A stretch of 64,000 nt of DNA from NCBI GenBank assembly GCA_031378845.1, contig JANNES010000018.1, forward strand, positions 124,001-188,000, in the 5' to 3' direction. The notes below the pieces were generated by a model. That model was not told the origin of the DNA and did not search any database. It worked only from the letters and a program-made list of their open reading frames with translations. Positions 1-8,823 of the stretch are shown piece by piece; within the stretch, counting starts at the first letter, position 1; every line of letters begins with the position of its first letter. Position numbers and translations under genes: made by a program. Origin of the DNA: JAJNPS01 sp031378845 (lineage in GTDB: Bacteria > Pseudomonadota > Alphaproteobacteria > Rhodobacterales > Rhodobacteraceae).

Positions 1-796
1 GGGCTCGCCGCCCGATCTGGTCGATAGTGGTGCCCTCGCGCAGGCAGGTCAGAACGTCCGCCAGCGCCCGGCGTGCGGCGCGGTGCATCAGCGCATCGCC
101 CACCGCGACCATCGGCAACCCGGCCGTTTGCGAGATCTGCGCCAGCGCATCGAGGCGCGGCTGGTCCTGCCCGTCGTAGCGCGGGGCGGCGCCCAGAAAG
201 ACCCGTCCGGGATGCGCCCGCGCCACGGTGTTCAGCCGGGCCGGGGGCAGGGGCGTGGCCAAGGGGTCGGGGGGCAGGGCGATCAGGATCAGCCCCTGGG
301 CCGCCGCCACCAGATCGGCCTCGGTCAGATGACACTCGCCCTTTGTCGCGCGTCGCTTGCCGAGGCTGAGCAGGCGCGACAGCCGCGCATAGGCGGGCCG
401 GTCCATCGGTAGCGCCACCCAATGCACCGGGCTGTCGGTCAAGACCAGACGCGCGCCGATGATGAGTTTTGGCAGGTGGCTCTGAAAGGGCAGCGCCATC
501 GCCTTGTCGTCGCTTACATCCTGCCGGCTGGAATGGTCCATCCGCACATGGGAGCGGATCTTGACCGCCGCCTCCGCCGCCTCTTTCTGCAGCCGCGCGA
601 TTTCTTTCAGCGCACTATGCGCCCGCACCACCCCGGCCAGCGAATTGCGGTCGGTGATGGCGATGGCGGCAAGGCCAAGTTCTGCCGCGCGGGTGACCAG
701 TTCTTCGGGGTGCGAGGCACCGGTCAGAAAGGTGAAATTGGAGGTGACGCACAGTTCCGCATAGGCGTCCTTGGCGCGCAGGGGGGCAGGCTTCAT
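1..796 (-). CDS. dnaE2: Error-prone DNA polymerase DnaE2, N-terminal part (runs off the left edge)
   Basis: Reading the minus strand from the ATG at 796 gives a protein beginning MKPAPLRAKDAYAELCVTSN, followed by FTFLTGASHPEEL and AITDRNSLAGVVRAH. These are typical of the PHP domain that opens C-family polymerase alpha subunits. About 265 residues are present and the gene continues beyond base 1. The ATG overlaps the imuB stop as ATGA, so translation is probably coupled. DnaE2 is the polymerase of the SOS mutasome ImuA-ImuB-DnaE2, which performs damage-induced translesion synthesis. A housekeeping dnaE is less likely because of the imuA-imuB context. Confidence 0.9.
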   Translation of the reverse strand, partial: MKPAPLRAKDAYAELCVTSNFTFLTGASHPEELVTRAAELGLAAIAITDRNSLAGVVRAHSALKEIARLQKEAAEAAVKIRSHVRMDHSSRQDVSDDKAMALPFQSHLPKLIIGARLVLTDSPVHWVALPMDRPAYARLSRLLSLGKRRATKGECHLTEADLVAAAQGLILIALPPDPLATPLPPARLNTVARAHPGRVFLGAAPRYDGQDQPRLDALAQISQTAGLPMVAVGDALMHRAARRALADVLTCLREGTTIDQIGRRA

Positions 797-2262
797 GCAA
801 ATTCCCCCTGCACATACCAGGCGGGGGACTGGGGGGTGTGATAAAGCCAGAGTCTGCGGCCCTGCCGCGTTTCGACCTTCCAGTAATCGCGCAGGCCGCT
901 GCGCCAGGCGGGATCGTCGAACCACCATTCCGGGGTCAGCCGTTCCGGCCCCGACGCCCGCCCCGTGACCAGCGCCATGCGCCGCCAGCGGAACCGGGCG
1001 GGGGGCGTGGGGCCTGCAGCGTCGATGCGTTCGGGCGGAAAGACGGTCAGCGGGCGGCGATCGGTGGCGGACCAGCCGGTTTCCTCCACCGCGCTGAAGG
1101 TCATGGGGGCGATGAGATAACTGCGTTCGGGGATATGGCTTTCGGCCTGCAGGAAACGCTGCACGTTTTCAAAGCCCAGCCGGTTTCCCAGCCGGGTGAC
1201 CAGATCGGCCAGCTTGTCCTGTCCCTTTTCCTGTGCGGCACTGAGTTGCACCGCAGGCATCGGTTCGGTCAGTGCGCCGACAAGGCGCATCCGGTCGATG
1301 CCAAAGCCTGCCTCGACCTCGGCAATGGCGGCGCGGAACAGGGGCAGGATGCGGGCAGGGTCGCGCATGGCGCGGGCAAGGCCGATCTCCAGCACCGCTT
1401 CGGCCCCATCGACGCGGCGCAGTTCCAGCCTGAGCCGCCGTGCGCCCGCACCATGCAGGGCCAAGGTTTCGCAGAGCCGGTCGAGCAGACGCTGCAAGCC
1501 CGCCTCGACATCGCTCACGAGGCCGATGGGTTCGGGCAGCGTCATGCGCACGGCGAAATGCGGCGGGCCGGTCTCGGCCGAGATCGGTTCCGACACCGCC
1601 CCAAGGGCTTGATCCAGCCGCAGCATCAGCCCTGCCCCGAACCGCCGGGCCAGCGGCGCGCGCGGCACCAGCACCAGATCGCGGATCGTGCGCAGCCCAA
1701 GTCGTGCGAGGGCGGCGGCGGTGTCGCTGTCGATCCTGAGGGCTGCGACGGGCAGGGGGCCGATGGCCTCCATAACCCCGCCCGCTGCGGCAATCCCGCC
1801 GCCATGGCGGGCTATTGCATGGGCGGCCCCGCCCGTGTCGGCAATGCCGGTCTGCGCGGTGATGCCATTGCGCACCATGCGGGTTTGCAGGTCGCGCAGC
1901 AGCGCCGCCTCGCCGCCGAACAGATGCGCAGAGCCGGTCAGATCGACCATCACCCCGTTCAGCCCGTCACGCGCCACCCAAGGTGCATAGCGCCCCATCC
2001 AGCGCGCCAGGGCTGACAGGAACGCAGCCTCGCGCGGCAGGTCGGAAGGGCGGGTGACAAGGTCCGGACACAGCGCGCGCGCATCCGCCAGAGGCATGCC
2101 GCGCCGCAATCCCCGCGCCGTGGCCACCCCGTTCAGGCAATGCAGATGATCCGCATTGCCCGACCGATGGGTCAGCGCGAAAGGCCCCTCAATGGGCCGG
2201 ATCCGCAACCAGCGCTCGCTCGCCAGCCTTGGAAACCACACGGACAGAACGCGACGTGTCAT
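793..2262 (-). CDS. imuB: ImuB, catalytically inactive Y-family polymerase-like mutasome subunit
   Basis: The 489-residue protein starts MTRRVLSVWFPRLASERW and carries the Y-family fold elements (ARGLRRGMPLADARALCPDL, then LTGSAHLFGGEAALL). The acidic metal ligand that Y-family polymerases have near the N terminus (DMDCFF-type motif) is replaced by VWFPRLA, as is usual for ImuB, so it should act as a hub linking DnaE2 and the beta clamp rather than as a polymerase. It overlaps imuA by 74 bases and dnaE2 by 4 bases. The three genes form one SOS-controlled operon. Confidence 0.9.
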   Translation of the reverse strand: MTRRVLSVWFPRLASERWLRIRPIEGPFALTHRSGNADHLHCLNGVATARGLRRGMPLADARALCPDLVTRPSDLPREAAFLSALARWMGRYAPWVARDGLNGVMVDLTGSAHLFGGEAALLRDLQTRMVRNGITAQTGIADTGGAAHAIARHGGGIAAAGGVMEAIGPLPVAALRIDSDTAAALARLGLRTIRDLVLVPRAPLARRFGAGLMLRLDQALGAVSEPISAETGPPHFAVRMTLPEPIGLVSDVEAGLQRLLDRLCETLALHGAGARRLRLELRRVDGAEAVLEIGLARAMRDPARILPLFRAAIAEVEAGFGIDRMRLVGALTEPMPAVQLSAAQEKGQDKLADLVTRLGNRLGFENVQRFLQAESHIPERSYLIAPMTFSAVEETGWSATDRRPLTVFPPERIDAAGPTPPARFRWRRMALVTGRASGPERLTPEWWFDDPAWRSGLRDYWKVETRQGRRLWLYHTPQSPAWYVQGEFA

Positions 2263-2767
2263 CCCAATTCACGGCCCATGTTCCAAGAGTTCCCTTTTTG
2301 TTCTTGATAAGGGACCATTCCTGCAGAGTCGAGATTCTTTCATCCCAAAGTGGCGCACAGTGCCAGCGTGTCTCAACCGCATTGCTGCCCGCACCGTCGC
2401 GCACCAAAAGTAGGCCCATGGTCCGACCCGCCTCGGCCGCCAGTTGCAGCCGCCGTCCAGCGGTCAGGGACAAAGGCTTGGCAGGGGATGCGATGACCAT
2501 CCCGACCGCCCCCGAGCGCAGCGCCTCCTCCACCGACCAGAGAAGATCGGTCTCAGACGGCGCGCGCACCAGCATCATTCGTGACGGCGACAGCATCCGC
2601 CCCATGCCTGCGGGCAAGAGATGCGTCGCGTCATGCGCGGGCGTGATCCAGGTCACCGGGGCGGTCTGGCAGGCCGCCTGCATCAGCGCAAAGCCGACGG
2701 CACCGGGTCCGGTGGCCTCATGCACGCGGGCAGGGGCAAGGGGGGGCAGGGCAAGATCAGTGCGCAT
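2189..2767 (-). CDS. imuA: ImuA, RecA-like SOS mutagenesis protein
   Basis: A protein of about 192 residues starting MRTDLALPPLAPARVHEA, upstream of and overlapping imuB, as in the standard imuA-imuB-dnaE2 cassette. It resembles ImuA/SulA-type RecA-fold proteins (TWITPAHDATHLLPAGMG; VEEALRSGAVGMVIASPA). The start at 2767 is chosen because the reading frame further upstream runs through the LexA box at 2773-2787 into non-coding-looking sequence. This leaves only 5 bases between operator and ATG, so the mRNA leader must be very short or absent, or the true start lies slightly downstream. ImuA is needed for DnaE2-dependent mutagenesis and is presumed to modulate RecA or the mutasome. Confidence 0.85.
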   Translation of the reverse strand: MRTDLALPPLAPARVHEATGPGAVGFALMQAACQTAPVTWITPAHDATHLLPAGMGRMLSPSRMMLVRAPSETDLLWSVEEALRSGAVGMVIASPAKPLSLTAGRRLQLAAEAGRTMGLLLVRDGAGSNAVETRWHCAPLWDERISTLQEWSLIKNKKGTLGTWAVNWDDTSRSVRVVSKAGERALVADPAH

Positions 2768-2772
2768 GATGA

Positions 2773-2787
2773 GAACATAAAGCGAAC
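2773..2787 (-). promoter_or_regulatory. LexA box (alphaproteobacterial SOS operator) for imuA-imuB-dnaE2
   Basis: The plus strand reads GAAC-ATAAAGC-GAAC, that is GTTC-N7-GTTC on the transcribed strand, the consensus LexA site of alphaproteobacteria. It lies just upstream of the imuA start, at the expected place for SOS control of the cassette. Confidence 0.85.
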
Positions 2788-3052
2788 GCACAAATTGACA
2801 ATGACAAAGCGAGGCCCGCAGGGGCGCGGGCGTGCCGCCATTTCGCCGTCGCCCGGGGCGACTTCGCCACATGTTTCAAGGGGTGTGGCGTCGGTCAAGC
2901 GCCGGGAGTATATGGTTTCGCAACATTGACTGCACAAAAAAACAGACAATGGCTCGGACAGGGATCAGACGCGTGAGGTACTAGAGCGCGTCATCCTGAA
3001 TGCGCGATTGGGCATGTGGACGACAGATGCAGGGGCAAACGGGGCAGTCATC

Positions 3053-3352
3053 ATGACGCAACAATCAATCTGGCTTGGCATCGGCTTTTTGGGTCAGGCG
3101 CTGTTTTCGGGGCGCTTTCTGGTCCAGTGGCTGGTCAGCGAGGCGCGCCGCGAAAGCGTGCTGCCAGTGGCCTTCTGGTGGTTTTCCATCACCGGCGGCG
3201 TCACGCTTCTGGCCTATGCGATCTATCAGCAGGACCCGGTTTTCATCACGGGCCAAGCCTTTGGTCTGTTGGTTTATACGCGCAATCTGTTCTTGATCCG
3301 CCGCAAACGCAAATCTGACAAGGCGGGCGCGACCCCTGCGGTCGATATATGA
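3053..3352 (+). CDS. LAB_N (lipid A biosynthesis N-terminal) domain membrane protein
   Basis: A 99-residue protein, MTQQSIWLGIGFLGQALFSG onward, with the family signature GQ.LFSGRFLVQWLVSEARRES and about three membrane segments ending in a basic tail (RRKRKSDK). LAB_N proteins are found beside glycosyltransferases that act on lipid carriers. An upstream in-frame start at 3008 is possible, but 3053 gives the length and N terminus usual for the family. Its stop overlaps the next ATG (ATGA at 3349-3352), so it is probably translated together with the GT39 and GT2 genes that follow. Role inferred from context: an accessory protein or flippase for the lipid-linked sugar. Confidence 0.8.
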   Translation: MTQQSIWLGIGFLGQALFSGRFLVQWLVSEARRESVLPVAFWWFSITGGVTLLAYAIYQQDPVFITGQAFGLLVYTRNLFLIRRKRKSDKAGATPAVDI

Positions 3353-4914
3353 TCCTGACATCCCTGCGTCGCGCGGTCTGGCTGGCGCTTGGCCTTTTTG
3401 CTGTCACGGTGCTGTCGCTGGTGATGCTGCGTCCGCTCTTGCCGATTGACGAGACGCGCTATCTGACCGTTGCGTGGGAGATGTGGCAAGGCGGCTCCAA
3501 GATCGTGCCACGCCTGAATGGCGAACTCTACAGCCACAAGCCGCCGATGCTGTTCTGGCTGATGAATGTCATCTGGTCGGTCATTGGCGTGAATGAGCTT
3601 GTCGCGCGCCTTGTGGCTCCGGCTTTTGGTCTGGCAAGTGTTGCTCTGACGGCCGTGCTGGCGCGCAGGCTCTGGCCCGATGCGCCGGACCGTGCAGGGC
3701 TCGCGGCGCTGATTCTGGGCAGTGGCGTGGTGTTTGTGCTTTATGGCTCGGCCACGATGTTCGACACGATGCTGACGGCGGCCACGCTGGGGGCGATGCT
3801 GTCGCTGGTCGCACTGCGGCGCGCCCCCGCGATTGTCCCGATGCTGGCCTTTGGTGCAGCGATGGCGTTGGGCGTTTATGCCAAGGGGCCGGTTATCTTG
3901 GTGCATGTGATGCCGGTTGCGCTGCTGTATCCGTTTTGGGCGGACCGCATGACACGACCGGGATTGTGGGCCTGGTATCGCAGCATCGGTCTGGGGATCG
4001 TCGTGGCGCTGGTGCTGGTCGGCCTGTGGCTCGGCCCGGCGCTGCTGCTGGGGGGCGAGGAATACCGCACCGATGTGCTGTGGCGGCAAAGTGCCGGGCG
4101 CATGGTGGACGCCTTTGACCATGACCGCCCGGTTTGGTTCTTTGCGGCTCTGCTGCCGATCTTTGCCTGGCCATGGGGCTGGAGCCGTGCGGCACTCAGA
4201 TCCCTGTCGCCGCGCCACCTGATCGCCGACGAATCCGCGCGGTTCGTGGTGATCTGGGCGGCGTCAGCCTTGGTCGCGTTCAGCCTGATCAGCGGCAAGC
4301 AGGTGCATTACCTCTTGCCCGAACTGCCCGCACTGGCGCTGTTGTTGTCCGGGATGGCGGTGCGACCTGCCTCCTTGTGGCGCAAGATTGTGCTGGTCGT
4401 CCCGGCGCTGGTCATTGCGGGCGTGGCGGCTGCCCTTTTTGTGGGCCTGATCCCGGCGGCTGAGGTCAATGGGGCGCAAATGTCGTTTCTGATGCTGGCG
4501 CTGACAATACTGGTGGTGGTCGGTCTGATCATCGTCGTTGCGCGGGTCAGCCAGCCATTGGTTGCCATCGCCCTTGCCGCCCCGGCCACGCTGCTTGCGC
4601 TGCATCTGGCGCTGAACTCCGTGCTGTGGGCGGGCTACGATCCCCAGCCCATTGCGCAAACCATGGTGCAGGATCAGGCGCTGGGTCTGGCCACGGTGGA
4701 TTCAGGCTATGCGGGCCAATTCACCTTTGCGGGACGCATCGAGGGCGCTATCACCGTAATTGATACACCCGAAGCGCTGGCCGCCTGGATTGCGGCACAT
4801 CCGGGGGGGTTGATCCTGTCACGCCAGGACCTGACCGATCCGGGTCTGACACTTGCCTATCGGCGCGATTTCTCAGGCAAGGACTATCGCCTTTACCGTG
4901 TCGAAAAAGGTTAG
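3349..4914 (+). CDS. GT39-family (ArnT-like) membrane glycosyltransferase
   Basis: The 521-residue polytopic membrane protein begins with a membrane helix followed by PIDETRYLTVAWEM. This is the first-loop acidic motif of the GT39/ArnT/PMT superfamily, which uses polyprenyl-phosphate sugars on the periplasmic side. YSHKPPMLFWLMN, next to it, is also family-typical. About a dozen hydrophobic segments follow, and a small soluble C-terminal part (YRRDFSGKDYRLYRV) closes the protein. It lies between LAB_N and GT2 genes, a common trio in which GT2 charges the lipid carrier and GT39 transfers the sugar, possibly to lipid A. The acceptor is not evident from sequence. Confidence 0.85.
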   Translation: MILTSLRRAVWLALGLFAVTVLSLVMLRPLLPIDETRYLTVAWEMWQGGSKIVPRLNGELYSHKPPMLFWLMNVIWSVIGVNELVARLVAPAFGLASVALTAVLARRLWPDAPDRAGLAALILGSGVVFVLYGSATMFDTMLTAATLGAMLSLVALRRAPAIVPMLAFGAAMALGVYAKGPVILVHVMPVALLYPFWADRMTRPGLWAWYRSIGLGIVVALVLVGLWLGPALLLGGEEYRTDVLWRQSAGRMVDAFDHDRPVWFFAALLPIFAWPWGWSRAALRSLSPRHLIADESARFVVIWAASALVAFSLISGKQVHYLLPELPALALLLSGMAVRPASLWRKIVLVVPALVIAGVAAALFVGLIPAAEVNGAQMSFLMLALTILVVVGLIIVVARVSQPLVAIALAAPATLLALHLALNSVLWAGYDPQPIAQTMVQDQALGLATVDSGYAGQFTFAGRIEGAITVIDTPEALAAWIAAHPGGLILSRQDLTDPGLTLAYRRDFSGKDYRLYRVEKG

Positions 4915-4919
4915 AACTC

Positions 4920-5693
4920 ATGCACGCCACCCCCCCGGACGTTTCCGTGATCCTGCCCGCCAAGGACGAGGCCGCAAATCTGCCGCTGGTCCTGCGCGAC
5001 ATTTCGCAGGCGCTGGCCGGGATTGCGCATGAGATCGTGGTGGTCGATGACGGTTCCACCGATGGGACCGAAGCGGTGGTGGTCGCGCTCAGCGACACGA
5101 TGCCCGGCCTTTGCATGATCCGGCATGATACCTCATGCGGGCAGTCGGCGGCCCTTCGAAGCGGCATCCATGCGGCCCGCGGGCGCATTATCGCAACCCT
5201 TGATGCGGATGGGCAGAACCCTGCGTCGAACCTGCCCAACCTTGTGGCACCGTTTCTGGCCGCGGACGCCGACCCGCAGCTTGGGCTGGTGCAGGGCCAG
5301 CGCATGAAACGGCAAGACACCTGGTCCAAACGCATCGGCTCGCGACTTGCCAACGGCATCCGCAACGGGCTGTTGAATGACGGCGTGCGCGACAGCGGCT
5401 GCGGCATGAAGGCCTTTCCCCGAGCGGTCTATCTTGATCTGGCATTTTTCGACCATATCCACCGCTTCATGCCCGCGATGATCAAGCGCGAGGGGCTGAC
5501 GGTCATGGTGATGGATGTCACGCATGCCGGGCGAAATGCCGGGCAGTCGAAATACAACAATACCCGGCGCGCGCTGGTCGGAATTGTGGATCTGGTCGGG
5601 GTGGCGTGGCTGATGCGACGGCGAAAGCTGGCCAGGGCACGGGTCGTCATACGGGGGCCGGACACAAGCGGGTCGGACGCGCCTTTGCTGTAG
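4920..5693 (+). CDS. GT2 glycosyltransferase (polyprenyl-phosphate sugar synthase type)
   Basis: A 257-residue GT-A fold enzyme with SVILPAKDEAANLPLVL, the nucleotide-binding EIVVVDDGSTDGT and the metal-binding ATLDADGQNPASNLPNL (DAD), as in DPM1/ArnC-like transferases that load a sugar on undecaprenyl phosphate. The conserved GCGMKAFPRAVY and HRFMPAM segments support that subgroup. No C-terminal pair of membrane helices is obvious, unlike ArnC, so it resembles the soluble DPM1 type. It starts 5 bases after the GT39 gene and should supply its donor. Confidence 0.88.
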   Translation: MHATPPDVSVILPAKDEAANLPLVLRDISQALAGIAHEIVVVDDGSTDGTEAVVVALSDTMPGLCMIRHDTSCGQSAALRSGIHAARGRIIATLDADGQNPASNLPNLVAPFLAADADPQLGLVQGQRMKRQDTWSKRIGSRLANGIRNGLLNDGVRDSGCGMKAFPRAVYLDLAFFDHIHRFMPAMIKREGLTVMVMDVTHAGRNAGQSKYNNTRRALVGIVDLVGVAWLMRRRKLARARVVIRGPDTSGSDAPLL

Positions 5694-5716
5694 GGGATCA
5701 AACGGGACGATCTGCC

Positions 5717-5890
5717 TCAGTCAAAGACCAGTGCCAAAAAACCAAGCAAAAGAACGAGCTCGATCGAGGGAACGGTGCCGATCATGTCCTTGGACAAGAT
5801 TTTGATCCGCGCCCAAATGGCACTGGTGCCTTGCTGTGCGTCCGGACGAGATGTCCGGACAGGCGGCCGAAGGTCGGGAAACTGAGGCAT
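5717..5890 (-). CDS. Small putative membrane protein, 57 residues
   Basis: A short reading frame MPQFPDLRPPVRTSRPDAQQ onward, ending in a hydrophobic tail (VPSIELVLLLGFLALVFD) that could be a single membrane anchor. An upstream GAAGAG is close to the ATG, and a longer start at 5938 is also possible. I do not recognise a family. It is convergent with the GT2 gene. Whether it is expressed is uncertain, but its composition looks more like a real small protein than a shadow frame. Confidence 0.4.
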   Translation of the reverse strand: MPQFPDLRPPVRTSRPDAQQGTSAIWARIKILSKDMIGTVPSIELVLLLGFLALVFD

Positions 5891-6250
5891 ACTCTTCACA
5901 AGAACCATAACTTCACTACTTGAATTAGACAAAATCAACCCGGCTACTCATCACGAACGACAGTTACTGGTTACGCGGCACATACATCGTGCAAGTAGAA
6001 GTCTCACATTGTTTGCACCCTGCATAGTTGCATTTTGAGACGTGTCTTTTTGGATAGGTGCGCCTTGTTATACATCTGTAATGCAGCAGATTGGGGCCAG
6101 ATCGTTGCCAAATTCGTGGATTCAGGCGGCTTTCGGTCAAGATCGAAGCCGTGTTCTGCCGCATTCGATTCGCGGCGAAGGCACCTGTCATGCCTGTCTG
6201 ATTGCGCGCGGGCCTTGCGGGCGGCTACGAAAATAAACATGCCATCCCCC
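5891..6250. other. Gene-poor, AT-richer intergenic stretch
   Basis: No convincing reading frame is seen. Base composition is visibly richer in A+T than the flanks. The copper promoter begins immediately after this stretch. Confidence 0.5.
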
Positions 6251-6281
6251 TTGACCTTCCCATGATGGGAAGCCCCATCTT
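6251..6281 (+). promoter_or_regulatory. CueR/HmrR-type copper promoter with operator
   Basis: The -35 element TTGACC is at 6251-6256 and a -10 element CATCTT at 6276-6281, separated by 19 bases, the over-long spacer that MerR-family activators correct by DNA distortion. Inside lies a perfect dyad, CTTCCCAT-G-ATGGGAAG (6256-6272), as in CueR-regulated copA promoters. The cognate regulator is encoded at the end of the same operon. Confidence 0.85.
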
Positions 6282-6333
6282 GGAGTTGTGATGTCGGCAC
6301 GGCGTCCGTTGAAAGAAAGGCACGTTTGCAGAC

Positions 6334-8823
6334 ATGAATGCCCCGATCCCCCACATCAAACCCGATGTCCCGGTGCCCGATCGCCATCTGCCGGTCGCGG
6401 GCATGCATTGTGCGTCATGTGTGGTCAGGGTGGAGCGTGCGCTCAGGGCAGTGCAGGGGGTTTCCGCCGCCGTCGTCAATTTGGCGACCGAGCGCGCCGA
6501 TATCACCACTTCGGCCCCCGTCGCGCAGATGGATCTCATCGCGGCAATTGTCGGCGCGGGCTACGTGGTCCCTGACGGCGTGACCGATCTGGCGGTGACG
6601 GGCATGACCTGTGCATCGTGCGTGGCGCGGTTGGAAAGCGCGCTTCAAGCGGTGCCAGGGGTCACGTGGGCAAGCGTCAATCTGGCCACCGAACGCGCGC
6701 AGGTCCGCGGTACACCAGAACCTGCCGCCTTGATCAAAGCTGTCGCGAGCGCAGGCTATCACGCAGAGATCGCGACGGCTGTCGCGGGTGGGCACGCGAC
6801 CGACCGCAAGGCGGCCCATGTTACCGCGCTTGGTCGCGATCTGACCCTTGCAGCATTGCTGACGGTGCCTGTCATGGTGCTGGAAATGGGCAGCCACGTG
6901 ATCCCGGCGGTGCATGATTTGATCCACCGAACGATTGGCATCGGGACCAGTCACTTGATCCAGTTTGTGCTGACCTCGTTCGTGCTGCTTGGTCCCGGCC
7001 GGCGGTTCTTTGTCGTGGGGATCCCGGCGCTGATCCATGCGCGACCCGACATGAACAGCCTTGTCGCGCTGGGCACGCTTGCCGCCTACGCGGTGTCGGT
7101 CGTGGCGGTCTTTTTGCCCTCGCTCATGCCAGCCGGGATGGCAAATGTCTATTTCGAGGCGGCGGCTGTAATTGTGACGCTGATCCTGATCGGGCGCTAT
7201 CTCGAAACAAAGGCCAAAGGCCGCGCTGCGGGGGCCATCTCGGCGCTGATTGGTCTGCAACCCAAGACCGCGCGTGTCCGACGGGATGCCGAACTGGTTG
7301 AGGCGGCCATCCGCGATCTGGTTGTGGGCGATCTTGTTGAAATCCGGCCTGGCGAGCGCATCCCTGCCGATGGCACCGTGACCGAAGGCACAAGCTGGAT
7401 CGACGCCGCAATGATCTCGGGCGAGCCGATCCCGATTGAGGCGGGACCGGGATCAAGGCTTGTGGGGGGCACGGTCAATCAGAACGGTGCGCTGACGCTG
7501 CGCATCACGGCTGTGGGGGCCGCCTCGACCCTTTCGCAGATCATCCGCATGGTGGAGGATGCCCAAGGCTCGAAACTGCCGATCCAGACCATGGTCGATC
7601 TCGTCACGATGTGGTTTGTGCCTGCCGTGCTGGTGTTTGCCACTCTCACGGGCGCCGTCTGGTTGATCTTTGGGCCCGATCCCGCCATGGCCTTTGCATT
7701 GGCAAACGCCGTGGCGGTGCTGATTATCGCGTGCCCTTGCGCGATGGGGCTGGCGACACCGACGTCGATCCTTGCGGGCACGGGCAGGGGGGCAGAACTT
7801 GGTATACTGTTTCGTCGTGGCGATGCGCTGCAGCGCCTTGCCGAGGTCAAGGTGGTGGCCTTTGACAAGACCGGCACATTGACCATCGGCCAGCCACGGC
7901 TGACCGATCTGGCCTTGGCGCAAGGCCGCACCCGTGTTGATGTCCTCGGCGCCATCGCAGCGGTCGAGGCGCGGTCAGAACATCCCATGGCGCGCGCCCT
8001 GGTCGCCGCCGCGATCGCAGAGGGGGTGGCGTTCGGCAGCGCGACGCGCATTGTCGCCGCCGCAGGTCTTGGCATTACGGGACAGGTTGGTGACCGCCGG
8101 GTCCAGATCGGCTCGGCCTGGTTCCTGGCCGAGCAGGGCATTGATCTTGCGCCCATGGCGGCACAGGCCACGGCGCTGGATGGTTCTGGCAAGACGGTGC
8201 TGCATGTCGCATTGGACGGGCAGGCTGCCGCCATCCTTGCCGTCGCCGACGAAGTGCGACCCGGCGCGGCCGCTGCCATCCACGCGTTGAAAGCACAGGG
8301 CCTGCAGGTCGTCATGATCTCGGGCGATGCCAAAGCCACCGCCGAGGCAGTGGCACGTACACTTGGCATCAACGAGGTTTGCGCCGACGTCATGCCGGGT
8401 GCCAAGCGCGATATCGTCAAGGCGCTTTCGGCCAGACATGGAACGTTGGCCTTTGTTGGCGACGGTATCAACGACGCCCCGGCGCTGGCCGCAGCCGATA
8501 TTGGGATCGCCGTCGGATCGGGCACCGATGTCGCCATAGAGGCCGCTGATGTGGTCTTGATGTCCAGCAATCCGGGCCTGATCCCTGTCGCCATCCGCCT
8601 GTCGCAGGCGACCATGACCAACATCAAGCAAAACCTGTTCTGGGCCTTTGCCTACAATGCCGCGCTGATCCCGGTGGCCGCAGGGGTGCTTTATCCTGCG
8701 CGCGGTATTTTGTTGTCGCCTGCACTTGCTGCCGGTGCCATGGCGCTGTCGAGCCTGTTTGTGCTGGCCAATGCGCTGCGGCTTGCGCGCTTTGCCGCCC
8801 CTGATGCCGGGGGCCGGCCATGA
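6334..8823 (+). CDS. copA: Cu(I)-exporting P1B-type ATPase CopA
   Basis: 829 residues with two N-terminal heavy-metal-associated domains (GMHCASC, Cys26/Cys29; GMTCASC, Cys93/Cys96). The transmembrane copper site ACPCAMG has its CPC at 467-469. The phosphorylation motif DKTGT has the acceptor Asp511, the nucleotide-binding SEHP motif has His550-Pro551, and the hinge GDGINDAP lies at about 709-716. All catalytic elements of a PIB-1 copper pump are intact. It exports Cu(I) from the cytosol using ATP. Expression is driven by the CueR-type promoter at 6251-6281, and the gene overlaps cueR by four bases. Confidence 0.96.
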   Translation: MNAPIPHIKPDVPVPDRHLPVAGMHCASCVVRVERALRAVQGVSAAVVNLATERADITTSAPVAQMDLIAAIVGAGYVVPDGVTDLAVTGMTCASCVARLESALQAVPGVTWASVNLATERAQVRGTPEPAALIKAVASAGYHAEIATAVAGGHATDRKAAHVTALGRDLTLAALLTVPVMVLEMGSHVIPAVHDLIHRTIGIGTSHLIQFVLTSFVLLGPGRRFFVVGIPALIHARPDMNSLVALGTLAAYAVSVVAVFLPSLMPAGMANVYFEAAAVIVTLILIGRYLETKAKGRAAGAISALIGLQPKTARVRRDAELVEAAIRDLVVGDLVEIRPGERIPADGTVTEGTSWIDAAMISGEPIPIEAGPGSRLVGGTVNQNGALTLRITAVGAASTLSQIIRMVEDAQGSKLPIQTMVDLVTMWFVPAVLVFATLTGAVWLIFGPDPAMAFALANAVAVLIIACPCAMGLATPTSILAGTGRGAELGILFRRGDALQRLAEVKVVAFDKTGTLTIGQPRLTDLALAQGRTRVDVLGAIAAVEARSEHPMARALVAAAIAEGVAFGSATRIVAAAGLGITGQVGDRRVQIGSAWFLAEQGIDLAPMAAQATALDGSGKTVLHVALDGQAAAILAVADEVRPGAAAAIHALKAQGLQVVMISGDAKATAEAVARTLGINEVCADVMPGAKRDIVKALSARHGTLAFVGDGINDAPALAAADIGIAVGSGTDVAIEAADVVLMSSNPGLIPVAIRLSQATMTNIKQNLFWAFAYNAALIPVAAGVLYPARGILLSPALAAGAMALSSLFVLANALRLARFAAPDAGGRP

